NCBI GenBank assembly: GCA_007896885.1
Contig: VOIU01000002.1
Coordinates: 1-64,000 of the forward strand
DNA from: Bacteroidaceae bacterium HV4-6-C5C
Lineage (GTDB): Bacteria; Bacteroidota; Bacteroidia; Bacteroidales; Bacteroidaceae
Direction of reading: 5' to 3'
Length of the DNA stretch: 64,000 bases
The notes beneath the pieces were generated by a model, which ran no database searches, was not told the DNA's origin, and saw nothing but the letters and a program-made list of their open reading frames with translations. The translations under genes and the position numbers were made by a program. Within the stretch, counting starts at the first letter, position 1. Every line of letters begins with the position of its first letter. Below, one piece after another: positions 16,925 through 25,254 of the stretch.

Positions 16925-18091
16925 TTATCTCCTTCCATATTTGCGGAAGAGGTAATATACTCCTCCTATGGCTACAATAATGATTAAAATACCCGTCCAT
17001 CCCCATAGTACGGAGGTCTTAACCGTGATTCTGAATTGGGCGGCGGCATTGACTTCCGGAGTCTTGGCTTCTATGCTAGTAACATAATCACCCGGAAGTG
17101 CTTTCTTCGAAGCTTTCAGTATGGCGGTCACCGGACGCATTTCACCAGCCTTGATCATATCTATTCGTGTCGGTTCAAAAGAAATCTCCCAATCACTTGG
17201 CTTGTTTGCGGAAAGCTGGATATCTTTCAATATAGAAGAACCTGTGTTACGGATTTCAAGTTCGATGCGTTTTTCACTACCGGCGGTGACTTCAGCACTC
17301 AATAAGCCTTGTGGAGTAGTCAGTTCCATTTGATATGAGCCGGTTACTACCACCTCCAAATCAAGATTGGCAGACGTATTTCCGGCAACGGCCCGTGTAG
17401 GAATCTTGTAGTTGCCGGCTTCAACATTAGCGGGAGGAGTGATTTCTATGGATACGCTTTGACTACTGTTTGGTTCAACTTGCGCGGAAGTAGCTTGCTT
17501 GAAGTTAGGTTTAAAAACTACATTCCAACCTCTTGGAGCATTTGCCATTAAGGCATACAACTGCTTGTCTGCGGTCTGGTTCTTTAATAGGGCGCTGAAA
17601 GTGAACGTAGACTTTGAGTTGCCTTGCATGTTAGGTTGATCAGTTGTGAATTCCGTCTGGTAGGTACCTTGCTGTGACACAATTACCGTGAGTGGCAGAC
17701 TGCCGTATCCCGAGGAGACATAGAATGTATAGCTTCCCTTGTTTATTTGTAACGGGACATTCACTGTCAGGTCAAATTCTTGTTTGTCTTTCGGCAGCAC
17801 AGCCAATTTACTGATACTCCATCCGCCTGACTTCATTTCATACTTCCATGTGCGGGGTATTCCCCTCAATGATAGTCCGGTGTTAATCATCCCTGACGAA
17901 TTATTTACCAATGATACTTTGTAGTCGATTGTCGCGCCGGGTGCGACTGCAATTTTTGTATAAGGTGAGTAGAGATACACACCACCACCATGCGGTTTGG
18001 TCTCGGTTTTTGTGTTGTCGGCGGCGTGTGTGTAATTCATGGGCATTAGCCCCAGTAAAGCTACAGTGAGCAGCAAAAAATTTGTTCGCAT
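16925..18091 (-). CDS. NEW3-domain secreted/membrane-anchored protein of the ABC operon
   Basis: The protein has a signal peptide (MRTNFLLLTVALLGLMPM, cleavage near THAAD), then two to three Ig-like beta-sandwich repeats, and a C-terminal membrane helix (WGWTGILIIIVAIGGVYYLFR). The repeats share wording such as V-E-I-T-P-P-A-N-V-E-A-G-N-Y and A-L-P-G-D-Y, typical of NEW3/alpha-galactosidase-associated domains. It is therefore mostly periplasmic and anchored at the end. The ATG at 18091 is preferred to a TTG two codons upstream. It is the first gene of a three-gene operon with the ATPase and permease and probably is the extracytoplasmic partner of that transporter. Confidence 0.75.
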   Translation of the reverse strand: MRTNFLLLTVALLGLMPMNYTHAADNTKTETKPHGGGVYLYSPYTKIAVAPGATIDYKVSLVNNSSGMINTGLSLRGIPRTWKYEMKSGGWSISKLAVLPKDKQEFDLTVNVPLQINKGSYTFYVSSGYGSLPLTVIVSQQGTYQTEFTTDQPNMQGNSKSTFTFSALLKNQTADKQLYALMANAPRGWNVVFKPNFKQATSAQVEPNSSQSVSIEITPPANVEAGNYKIPTRAVAGNTSANLDLEVVVTGSYQMELTTPQGLLSAEVTAGSEKRIELEIRNTGSSILKDIQLSANKPSDWEISFEPTRIDMIKAGEMRPVTAILKASKKALPGDYVTSIEAKTPEVNAAAQFRITVKTSVLWGWTGILIIIVAIGGVYYLFRKYGRR

Positions 18092-18686
18092 AGTCAATAA
18101 AACTTAATGGTTATTTAAATATGAATGATCAAATTTTAAACGCTGCAAAAATAAAAACTAGAGAAAAAAACGGCTGTTAAAAGTGGTAAAATATAATGCC
18201 TAATGTTTTCGTTTATTTAATATTTATATTTTTTAATCAACAGAAATAATTCACCCTAATAATCTAATTGATAATTTAATAGGTTTCTAATCATATTCTA
18301 ATTAATTTCTAATAAAGTGGGTTATATGAACTATTTTTCTTGTCGGATACAGGATGTATATTTAAGCAGCTGTTTGATGTGGCGATCAAATATTAGCGAC
18401 ACGAAGTTTAGCACCTTCTTCTTCTGTTTTACTTGACGGCTGCATGAATATTGTCCCGCGGGGAGTGCACATTGAGCGTATAATAAAAATTATACTATGT
18501 GGTAAAGCCTACTCATATCAAGTAAAAGGTTGGGGCTTAGATCCTTGATATGTAGTTTTCTTGTGAATGATAATATGCCATATAAATAAAAATGCTATTT
18601 TTGTAAGCAACAATTCAGCAAAGCCAATACCATTAAGCTTTCATGCCCTATCTTTGAATAATGTAAAGTCAAAACTTAAAATAAAG
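18092..18686. other. Divergent intergenic region between the ABC operon and the TlpA-like gene
   Basis: 595 AT-rich bases with no good coding frame. Structure includes a 7-bp hairpin GTATAAT-AAAA-ATTATAC (18478-18495) and a 9-bp inverted repeat CATATCAAG (18514-18522) / CTTGATATG (18544-18552). A -7 element TATCTTTG at 18649-18656 serves the TlpA-like gene. Confidence 0.55.
18649..18656 (+). promoter_or_regulatory. -7 element of the TlpA-like gene
   Basis: TATCTTTG matches TAnnTTTG 30 bases before the ATG at 18687. It rules out the far upstream start at 18567, which would lie before the transcription start. Confidence 0.55.
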
Positions 18687-19862
18687 ATGAAAGCACAGTT
18701 ATTGTTCGTATTTTTATTACTTCTGAGTAATTTATCTCTGCATGCCCAAGACGAATGCATTCTTCAGGGCTCAGTCAAGGGATTGTCTGATGGAACGTTA
18801 ATTAGCTTATACCGGGGAGAGGAAATGACATTGTCACCCTTTGACACCGATACAGTGAAATCTGAGAAGTTTTTCTTTAAGGTAAAGACAGAAAAAAACA
18901 ATGGGGCTGAGCATGTCATGCTAATAGCACGAGGGGAGGGATTTCCTAATAATATGTTGGATCTTTACCTCTTGCCCGGTAAGACGGTTACAATCACCGG
19001 AAAGAATAAATTACTCTGCACTTGGGATGTAGCAAGTGACATTCTCGAACAGGAACAGCAGAATATATTTGTAAATGCCAATCGTAAATACTTGGATCGA
19101 TGGCAGGAACTGACATGCATTACTACCGCTTTATGGAAGCGAATAGATACATTACAGTCCAAACGGGATAGAGACGTGCTGGGAGACAGCATACGGTATT
19201 ATTATTATCCGCTTCAGGATTCTCTCCAGACGCTTATCACAAAAAAAGAGCTGGAGTTGATGAAAGAAATGCCGATCAACACCGTATGGTTGAATAAGTT
19301 AAGAGATGCCTGCCTGCATGCCGTATATGAAAAGGATTCCATACTCATCAATGAGGCAAAAATACGCTATGAAATGTTAACTCCCGAACAGCGTGAAAGT
19401 ACACTTGGAAAACAAATCTCTGTTCAGCTTTTCCCCTATAAGAAAGTGGAAGTCGGTAACGAACTCTATGATGCGGATTTGTACGATCCGCAAGGCTATT
19501 TACATCACTTGAAGGATTATAAAGGGAAGTATCTGCTTTTAGACTTCTGGAGTTCCAGTTGTGGCCCTTGTATAAATGCAATCCCCGAGATGCGGGAAAT
19601 GGCCGAAATATGGAAAGATAAGTTAACTATAATAAGCATAAGTTCCGACAATAAAAAGATGTGGGAAAAAGCCTCCCAAGAAGAAAAGATGACTTGGCCC
19701 AATCTGAATGATTTTAAAGGAACTGTCGGTATATATGCTCATTATGGCATCAGAGGTATCCCTCATTACGTTTTGGCTTCTCCTGAAGGAAAGCTGATAC
19801 ATGTATGGGAAGGATACGGGAAAGGGAATATTCAAATGAAGTTAAAGGAATGGATTAAATAA
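18687..19862 (+). CDS. TlpA-like thiol-disulfide oxidoreductase with N-terminal DUF4369-type domain
   Basis: After a signal peptide (MKAQLLFVFLLLLSNLSLHAQ) comes a beta-rich DUF4369-like domain (GSVKGLSDGTLISLYRG). A helical linker leads to a C-terminal thioredoxin fold with the redox motif C-G-P-C in FWSSSCGPCINAIPEM and a cis-proline in GIRGIPHYVL. It is exported and probably reduces or isomerises periplasmic disulfides. A copper-protection or cytochrome role is possible from position alone. The start at 18687 is supported by the promoter at 18649-18656. Confidence 0.85.
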   Translation: MKAQLLFVFLLLLSNLSLHAQDECILQGSVKGLSDGTLISLYRGEEMTLSPFDTDTVKSEKFFFKVKTEKNNGAEHVMLIARGEGFPNNMLDLYLLPGKTVTITGKNKLLCTWDVASDILEQEQQNIFVNANRKYLDRWQELTCITTALWKRIDTLQSKRDRDVLGDSIRYYYYPLQDSLQTLITKKELELMKEMPINTVWLNKLRDACLHAVYEKDSILINEAKIRYEMLTPEQRESTLGKQISVQLFPYKKVEVGNELYDADLYDPQGYLHHLKDYKGKYLLLDFWSSSCGPCINAIPEMREMAEIWKDKLTIISISSDNKKMWEKASQEEKMTWPNLNDFKGTVGIYAHYGIRGIPHYVLASPEGKLIHVWEGYGKGNIQMKLKEWIK

Positions 19863-19885
19863 TCTCTTTCTTTCTGTCTTCATGT

Positions 19886-20572
19886 TCACTTCTTTCGAGC
19901 TGCAATGGCAAGTAATACTCCCAAGACAATGCCTAATATGGCGGCAAACAGTACACGCATTTCGGGAGGTAAAAGGAACGTAATAGTATGTGCGGGATAC
20001 CAAAAAAAGGGAATGGTCTTTTTGAATACAAAGTTCCATTGAACATCCCAGTTTAGCCCGGTAATGATTTTAGTCATTGGGATAGGAGTGAGCAGACTTT
20101 TTGTTTTTCCACCACACATCAATATGTGGGTATCGGTGATTTTATGGAAGGTCATAAAGACCGGTGCAAAGATTGTGTTCATGGAAATTGATATGGCTAA
20201 AGCCACAAGTATTTTGTCCAAACACATTGAGCCGCCAAGTATGGATGAAGCGTCTGCCATGCCCATGTATTCCATAAAAAGAGGTACTCCTTTTGAGAAA
20301 ACAATCATGGCCATGTTTATCACCATCCCGAGAAGGCCCCATACCACCATGCGGGGAAAGATACCAAAACCCTTCCGGTTATAGATTCCTGCACTGATAC
20401 GCAGTCCCAATATTTCACCCAAAGTGGCTAAGACGGCAAACTTTAAGAAACTCATAATCATGCCATGGGCCATGTTGAACGATTTATAACTTTCATAAAG
20501 GGTATTACTTAAAAAGAAAGGCAGAAAAATAGCGATTAATATCAAGGCAAAGAATAAATCTTGTTTTTTCAT
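19886..20572 (-). CDS. Mpv17/PMP22-like integral membrane protein
   Basis: This is a roughly 228-residue protein with four to five hydrophobic segments. Its C-terminal half follows the Mpv17/PMP22 pattern: KILVALAISISMNTIFAPVF, then KIITGLNWDVQWNFVFK, then FFWYPAHTITFLLPPEMRVL. That family forms small membrane channels in eukaryotes, and bacterial roles are unclear. ATGs at 20593 and 20572 are possible. A -7 element TATGTTTG on the minus strand (20606-20613) makes 20572 more likely and excludes the TTG at 20608. It is convergent with the TlpA-like gene. Confidence 0.6.
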   Translation of the reverse strand: MKKQDLFFALILIAIFLPFFLSNTLYESYKSFNMAHGMIMSFLKFAVLATLGEILGLRISAGIYNRKGFGIFPRMVVWGLLGMVINMAMIVFSKGVPLFMEYMGMADASSILGGSMCLDKILVALAISISMNTIFAPVFMTFHKITDTHILMCGGKTKSLLTPIPMTKIITGLNWDVQWNFVFKKTIPFFWYPAHTITFLLPPEMRVLFAAILGIVLGVLLAIAARKK

Positions 20573-20605
20573 TCGGAGTAAGGTGTTTTTCATTAATACT
20601 TGTGA

Positions 20606-20613
20606 CAAACATA
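20606..20613 (-). promoter_or_regulatory. -7 element of the Mpv17-like gene
   Basis: The minus strand reads TATGTTTG (TAnnTTTG), with transcription predicted from about 20599. It bears on the choice of start codon of the downstream gene. Confidence 0.4.
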
Positions 20614-20660
20614 CTAAAAACTATCTTATGTTTAGATCACATAGAAATAAAAAAACCATA

Positions 20661-20668
20661 TATCTTTG
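20661..20668 (+). promoter_or_regulatory. Candidate -7 element for carbonic anhydrase
   Basis: TATCTTTG matches TAnnTTTG about 150 bases upstream of the carbonic anhydrase. A second match, TATTTTTG at 20791-20798, lies only 18 bases before the ATG. Either or both may be used. Confidence 0.4.
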
Positions 20669-20815
20669 CATAAAGATAAGTTTATGAATAATTATAATGC
20701 TTTTTTGCAATATAAACCGGCTTTTTGCAATGAACTTATTGAAATGTAAAAGTGTTGATGAAATTAGAAAGGAAAAAACCAAGCAGTCTCTATTTTTGTT
20801 TATTATTTCGCACTT

Positions 20816-21376
20816 ATGAATGATTCAATGAATATGGTAGAAGAACTTATAGCATACAACAAACGCTTTGTAGAAAACAAAGAGTACGTCAAATTCATTA
20901 CCGACAAGTTCCCGGATAAGAAAATTGCTATTCTTTCGTGTATGGATACCCGTTTGACGGAACTTCTTCCGGCTGCCTTGGGGTTGAAGAATGGTGATGT
21001 AAAGTTTATAAAAAATGCGGGAGCTGTCATATCCCATCCGTTTGGAAGTGTCATCCGAAGCCTGCTGGTGGCTATTTATGAGCTTGGTGTTGAAGAAATA
21101 ATGGTGATTGCGCATTCCGATTGCGGAGCTTGCAAAATGAATAGTGATAAAATTATCGAGAGGATGAAGGCTAGGGGGATCAAGTCCGAGACTATTGATA
21201 TGATCCATTATTGCGGAGTTGATTTTGCAGCTTGGCTTGATGGCTTCTCAGATACCGAAAAGTCGGTGAGAGGAACGGTTGATTCCATCATCAATCATCC
21301 TTTAATTCCTAAAGACGTAAAGGTGTATGGCTTCATAATCAACTCCACTACAGGGGAATTAAGTCGAATAGTATAA
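20816..21376 (+). CDS. Beta-class carbonic anhydrase
   Basis: This cytoplasmic zinc enzyme interconverts CO2 and bicarbonate. The beta-class signature is complete: the first zinc cysteine and Asp/Arg pair in SCMDTRL, and the zinc histidine and second cysteine in AHSDCGACKM. The 186 aa length fits the small type seen in many anaerobes. It is a single-gene unit, convergent with the RidA-fold gene. Two similar palindromes lie at and beyond its stop codon (21370-21384 and 21438-21450). Confidence 0.9.
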   Translation: MNDSMNMVEELIAYNKRFVENKEYVKFITDKFPDKKIAILSCMDTRLTELLPAALGLKNGDVKFIKNAGAVISHPFGSVIRSLLVAIYELGVEEIMVIAHSDCGACKMNSDKIIERMKARGIKSETIDMIHYCGVDFAAWLDGFSDTEKSVRGTVDSIINHPLIPKDVKVYGFIINSTTGELSRIV

Positions 21377-21450
21377 TCTATACTACATTTCAAAAGCACC
21401 TTTAGCTTTCGACCCTTTCAGAGAATTCACTCAAATGGTATAATTTATAC
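21370..21450. repeat. Two near-identical short palindromes
   Basis: AGTATAATCTATACT (21370-21384) and GTATAATTTATAC (21438-21450) are related inverted repeats in the convergent gap after carbonic anhydrase. A similar GTATAAT hairpin occurs at 18478-18495. They may be weak bidirectional terminators or a small dispersed motif. Confidence 0.4.
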
Positions 21451-21477
21451 TCTATGGTAAATCGAGGGGGACGTATT

Positions 21478-22623
21478 TTAGTAATTGGCAAACTTAGTGT
21501 TTGCCATTTCTTTCACTCCCATGCATTCCATTTCAATGAGCCACCCCGGACGGCACACCGGAGCTAGAGTTATAACTTTTGGCGTATTGGGAAAGCGTAT
21601 GTCGAATAAGTCTTTTACCACTTTATAGTCCGATATATCTCTCAGATAGACAATCATATAACCTATATCACTATAATCACAATTTGCTTCGTTTAATAGA
21701 GCACCTACATTTTCCCACATCCTTTCGGTCTGTCTGCGTATATCATCAGGATACATTATTTCGCCCCTATTATTAATACTGGCCGTACCCGAAATGAAGA
21801 CATGGCGACGATCGCCATAATCCACATAAGCTCCTCTCTCAAAGCTTACTCCGTATTCGTATGTAGGGTTGAGATGTGTCGGTGCATATAAATAATGGAT
21901 TTGTCCACTACTTAATCCGGCTACGGCATATGCATCGAGCATAACCAATACTTTCGGATCGGCATGCCGACCTCCAATACCCGTACTTGCTATGTAGTGT
22001 GTTTTTTCTGTCAGATTTTGAGTAACAAATACTTCGTTTCTGGCTTTTACCACACCGGCATAGTTCGTATCAACGTTCTGTACATAGATCCAAGTGCGAA
22101 TGCAGTTCTCCGACAGCTTACAGCCTTCAGTGGCTAGCTGCATGATATAATCGTTGAATAACAGTCGCATTTGATATTCCGAATTTGCCGCACGATTGAA
22201 TGCACCTCCCATCCAATAATGCTTGTATTGCCCATGCGATACTTTGAATAGACCATTGGGTAGAGCAGTAGCTTGTACGTTGGTCTGTAAATATGCCCAT
22301 AAAGCTACTTTAGTGCCATTCAGAGGCGGTTGTTCCACAATTGAAGTGGCGCAATCCGATTCTTCTGTTAAAATAGCTTGCAATTTATCGGACTGGTTGG
22401 CGGCATCACTAATGAAAAAACGTTTAAAAATGGCAACACTTCCTTGTAATTCATCCGATAATAATGACGAGTATGCGTTAAATAAAGAATTTAGTTGTTC
22501 GACGAATGTCTGCGTAGAATCAATAACATATATCATAAGATGATACTCTGCAACGTCTTTAGAAGAATTAAATGAAGCAACTTCTGCACATGTAGATGGA
22601 TAAGAATATTGTCTGTATTTCAT
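21478..22623 (-). CDS. Two-domain RidA-fold protein (chorismatase-like family)
   Basis: At 381 aa this is about three times a normal RidA. The C-terminal half is a clear RidA/YjgF domain (HVFISGTASINNRGEI, then NVGALLNEANCDYSDIGYMIVYLRD, ending VCRPGWLIEMECMGV). The N-terminal half lacks obvious RidA motifs. The size and the SGTAS-I-x motif resemble the FkbO/Hyg5/XanB2 chorismatase group, which hydrolyses chorismate, but the active-site residues cannot be confirmed by eye. A -7 element on the minus strand (22647-22654) and its position 167 bases after spt suggest an independent unit. Confidence 0.6.
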   Translation of the reverse strand: MKYRQYSYPSTCAEVASFNSSKDVAEYHLMIYVIDSTQTFVEQLNSLFNAYSSLLSDELQGSVAIFKRFFISDAANQSDKLQAILTEESDCATSIVEQPPLNGTKVALWAYLQTNVQATALPNGLFKVSHGQYKHYWMGGAFNRAANSEYQMRLLFNDYIMQLATEGCKLSENCIRTWIYVQNVDTNYAGVVKARNEVFVTQNLTEKTHYIASTGIGGRHADPKVLVMLDAYAVAGLSSGQIHYLYAPTHLNPTYEYGVSFERGAYVDYGDRRHVFISGTASINNRGEIMYPDDIRRQTERMWENVGALLNEANCDYSDIGYMIVYLRDISDYKVVKDLFDIRFPNTPKVITLAPVCRPGWLIEMECMGVKEMANTKFANY

Positions 22624-22646
22624 GTGTTATTTATAATTTGTCTAAA

Positions 22647-22654
22647 CAAAGATA
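22647..22654 (-). promoter_or_regulatory. -7 element of the RidA-fold gene
   Basis: The minus strand reads TATCTTTG, 24 bases upstream of the ATG, matching TAnnTTTG. Confidence 0.55.
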
Positions 22655-22738
22655 GGCATAATTATTATAACACCTATCTGTTCAATAAAATATTTTAAAG
22701 AAGTATCGGTTTTGGATAAAAAAAGGCAGGTTAAGGCA

Positions 22739-22770
22739 TAAAAAAAGCTGCTCCGGATAGGAACAGCTTT
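22739..22770 (-). terminator. Intrinsic terminator after spt
   Basis: Hairpin AAAGCTGCTCC (22744-22754) / GGAACAGCTTT (22760-22770) with one mismatch. On the minus strand it is followed by a T-run. Confidence 0.75.
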
Positions 22771-22790
22771 CAAGGAAATATATCTGTTGA

Positions 22791-23978
22791 TTATTTAATC
22801 AATCCAAGTTCTTTAAAGCATTTTGTTAGCTTTTCAACGGCATAGTCAACTTGATCTTTAGTATGTGTAGCCATAAGTGCAACACGCACCAAAGTATCTT
22901 GCGGCGCACAAGCAGGAGGTATAACAGGGTTAATGAAAATACCTTCGTCGAATGCCATCTTTGTAACTATGAATGTCTTTTCCGTATCGCGTACGTACAA
23001 CGGAATGATAGGCGATTCTGTTTCACCAATTTCAAATCCGGCATCACGGAAACTCTTTAAAGCATAGTTCGTGATGTTCCATAAACGTTCTTGACGTTCC
23101 GGTTCGTTCATGATGATGTGGAGTGCTTCGCGGGCAGCAGCTGTTGCTGCAGGAGTATTGCTGGCACTAAAGATATATGAACGTGAGTTATGACGTAACC
23201 AGTTGATTGTTGCTTTATCGGCAGCAATAAATCCACCGATTGAAGCCAAAGATTTACTGAATGTGCCCATGATTAAATCAATATCTTCCGTCACGCCGAA
23301 ATGGTCACAAACACCACGACCTTGTTTACCGAATACACCGAGACCATGTGCCTCGTCAACCATTATGGTTGCATTGTACTTCTTTTTCAGACGAACAATT
23401 TCGGGTAGGTTGGCCAAATCTCCTTCCATGGAGAATACGCCATCTACAACGATAAGTTTCACTGATTCCGGTTTACACTTTTGAAGTTCCTTTTCAAGAG
23501 CTTCCATATCATTGTGCTTATACTTTAGGCAAGTTGAAAAAGACAGGCGGCGACCGTCTACAATTGACGCATGATCACGGTCATCACAGATGATATAATC
23601 GTTGCGATCGGTCAGACAAGATACCACACCTTCATTTACTGTAAATCCGGTGGAATAAACCAACGCTTCTTCCTTGCCTACAAATGCGGCAAGTTCTTTT
23701 TCCAACTCAACATGGATATCTAATGTTCCATTTAAAAAGCGTGAACCTGCGCAACCTGTTCCATACTTATCTGTAGCAGCTTTAGCAGCTTCAATGATCC
23801 GTTTGTCGTAAGTTAATCCTGTATATGCGTTTGAGCCGAACATCAGAACTTTTTTGCCGCTCATTAGCACTTCGGTGTCCTGATGACTGTCAATTGTGCG
23901 AAAATAGGGGTAAACGCCTTTTTCCATAAATTGTTGAGGTGCGTCGTATTTCGCCAATTTGTCTTGTAGTAATCCCAT
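22791..23978 (-). CDS. spt: Serine palmitoyltransferase (alpha-oxoamine synthase)
   Basis: This PLP enzyme condenses serine with a fatty acyl thioester to 3-ketosphinganine, the first step of sphingolipid synthesis. The fold-type I features are visible: SNAYTGLTYD, GTGCAGSRFLNGT, the DEAHGLGVFG aspartate motif and the PLP lysine in GTFSKSLASIGG. The 395 aa length and sequence style match Bacteroides Spt rather than KBL or BioF. Alternatives in the same superfamily (2-amino-3-ketobutyrate ligase, AONS) are less likely. A -7 element lies at 24040-24047 on the minus strand. It is divergent from a lipid kinase gene. Confidence 0.85.
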   Translation of the reverse strand: MGLLQDKLAKYDAPQQFMEKGVYPYFRTIDSHQDTEVLMSGKKVLMFGSNAYTGLTYDKRIIEAAKAATDKYGTGCAGSRFLNGTLDIHVELEKELAAFVGKEEALVYSTGFTVNEGVVSCLTDRNDYIICDDRDHASIVDGRRLSFSTCLKYKHNDMEALEKELQKCKPESVKLIVVDGVFSMEGDLANLPEIVRLKKKYNATIMVDEAHGLGVFGKQGRGVCDHFGVTEDIDLIMGTFSKSLASIGGFIAADKATINWLRHNSRSYIFSASNTPAATAAAREALHIIMNEPERQERLWNITNYALKSFRDAGFEIGETESPIIPLYVRDTEKTFIVTKMAFDEGIFINPVIPPACAPQDTLVRVALMATHTKDQVDYAVEKLTKCFKELGLIK

Positions 23979-24039
23979 GAAATGTATTTATATTATAGTA
24001 TAATATGTAGTTTTAATTTTTAATCTTTAAAACAGGGGG

Positions 24040-24047
24040 CAAAGATA
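24040..24047 (-). promoter_or_regulatory. -7 element of spt
   Basis: The minus strand reads TATCTTTG (TAnnTTTG), giving a leader of about 55 bases. Confidence 0.5.
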
Positions 24048-24142
24048 GCAAAATATATATTTATCTATTCCTTTTTCTTTCAAAAAATAAATCGCTTTAT
24101 AATTATGGGCTTTGCTATGAGTCAGATTTAAAGTATTTATAT

Positions 24143-24150
24143 TACTTTTG
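24143..24150 (+). promoter_or_regulatory. -7 element of the lipid kinase-aspS unit
   Basis: TACTTTTG matches TAnnTTTG. Transcription would begin near 24157, after the possible ATG at 24148, so the downstream ATG at 24184 is the better start. Confidence 0.5.
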
Positions 24151-24183
24151 CCCATTAGAAATGTGCATTTAGATTCTTCCTGC

Positions 24184-25227
24184 ATGGACGAAAAAAAGAA
24201 AAAAATATCATTTATTATCAATCCTATTTCGGGCACTCAAAGTAAGGATTCCATTTTACATTTATTGGAAGAAAAATTTGATTCCGATAAATATGATATG
24301 GATTTGGTCTACACCGAGTATGCCGGGCATGCTGTACATATTGCGGCAGAAAAAGCTAAAGAAGGAGTGCATGCTGTGATTGCAATAGGTGGTGATGGGA
24401 CAATAAACGAGGTAGCTCGTTCACTTGTACATTCGGAAACCGCATTAGGTATAATTCCTTCCGGATCGGGTAATGGGCTTGCGCGTCATCTACAAATTCC
24501 AATGGATGCTTTAAAAGCTCTTGAAATTATTAACATAGGTAATATTGATGTAATTGACTATGGAAAAATCAATGACATTCCTTTCTTTTGTACTTGTGGG
24601 GTGGGTTTTGATGCATTTGTCAGTCTGAAGTTTTCGCAGGCCGGTAAGAGAGGACCGTTGACTTATTTGGAGAAAACGCTTTTGGAAAGCTTGAAATACC
24701 AACCTGAGACTTATGAGTTGGAGACGGAAGATGGAACTCACCGCTACAAAGCTTTTCTTATTGCTTGTGGTAATGCGTCTCAATATGGCAACAATGCTTA
24801 TATTACTCCGCAAGCTACACTAACAGATGGATTATTGGATGTAACGATACTGGAACCTTTTACCGTTTTAGATGTTCCTTCACTTGCTTTTCAACTGTTT
24901 AATAAGACTATTGATCAGAATAGTCGGATCAAAACATTCCGTTGTAAAACATTATGTATTCATCGCGGTAAGCCGGGGGTAGTACATTTTGATGGTGACC
25001 CTATGATGATGGGAGAGGATGTCAGTGTGAAAATCATTCAAAATGGTCTTAGAGTTATTATTCCTACTCATGCGGAAAAAGATAATTCGAATGTCCTGCA
25101 GCGTGCTCAGGAATATATTAATGGACTGAAGCAAATCAACGATGCCATAGTTGAAGATATCGCTCACAAAAATAGGATGATACTCGATAAGGGAAAAAGG
25201 CAGATCAACAGATTAAAGAAAATATAA
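24184..25227 (+). CDS. Diacylglycerol/sphingosine-kinase-family lipid kinase
   Basis: The protein has the DAGK catalytic domain: INPISGT near the N-terminus, the nucleotide loop GGDGTINEVA and GSGNGLARHLQIP. The beta-rich C-terminal domain follows (FDGDPMMMG). The family phosphorylates diacylglycerol or sphingoid bases at the membrane. The substrate cannot be assigned by sequence, but the divergent neighbour is serine palmitoyltransferase, so a sphingoid base or ceramide is a reasonable guess. The start at 24184 is set by the promoter position. It is followed 27 bases later by aspS on the same strand, probably one transcript. Confidence 0.85.
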   Translation: MDEKKKKISFIINPISGTQSKDSILHLLEEKFDSDKYDMDLVYTEYAGHAVHIAAEKAKEGVHAVIAIGGDGTINEVARSLVHSETALGIIPSGSGNGLARHLQIPMDALKALEIINIGNIDVIDYGKINDIPFFCTCGVGFDAFVSLKFSQAGKRGPLTYLEKTLLESLKYQPETYELETEDGTHRYKAFLIACGNASQYGNNAYITPQATLTDGLLDVTILEPFTVLDVPSLAFQLFNKTIDQNSRIKTFRCKTLCIHRGKPGVVHFDGDPMMMGEDVSVKIIQNGLRVIIPTHAEKDNSNVLQRAQEYINGLKQINDAIVEDIAHKNRMILDKGKRQINRLKKI

Positions 25228-25254
25228 TAAACCAATTTTATAATATAAATAAAA

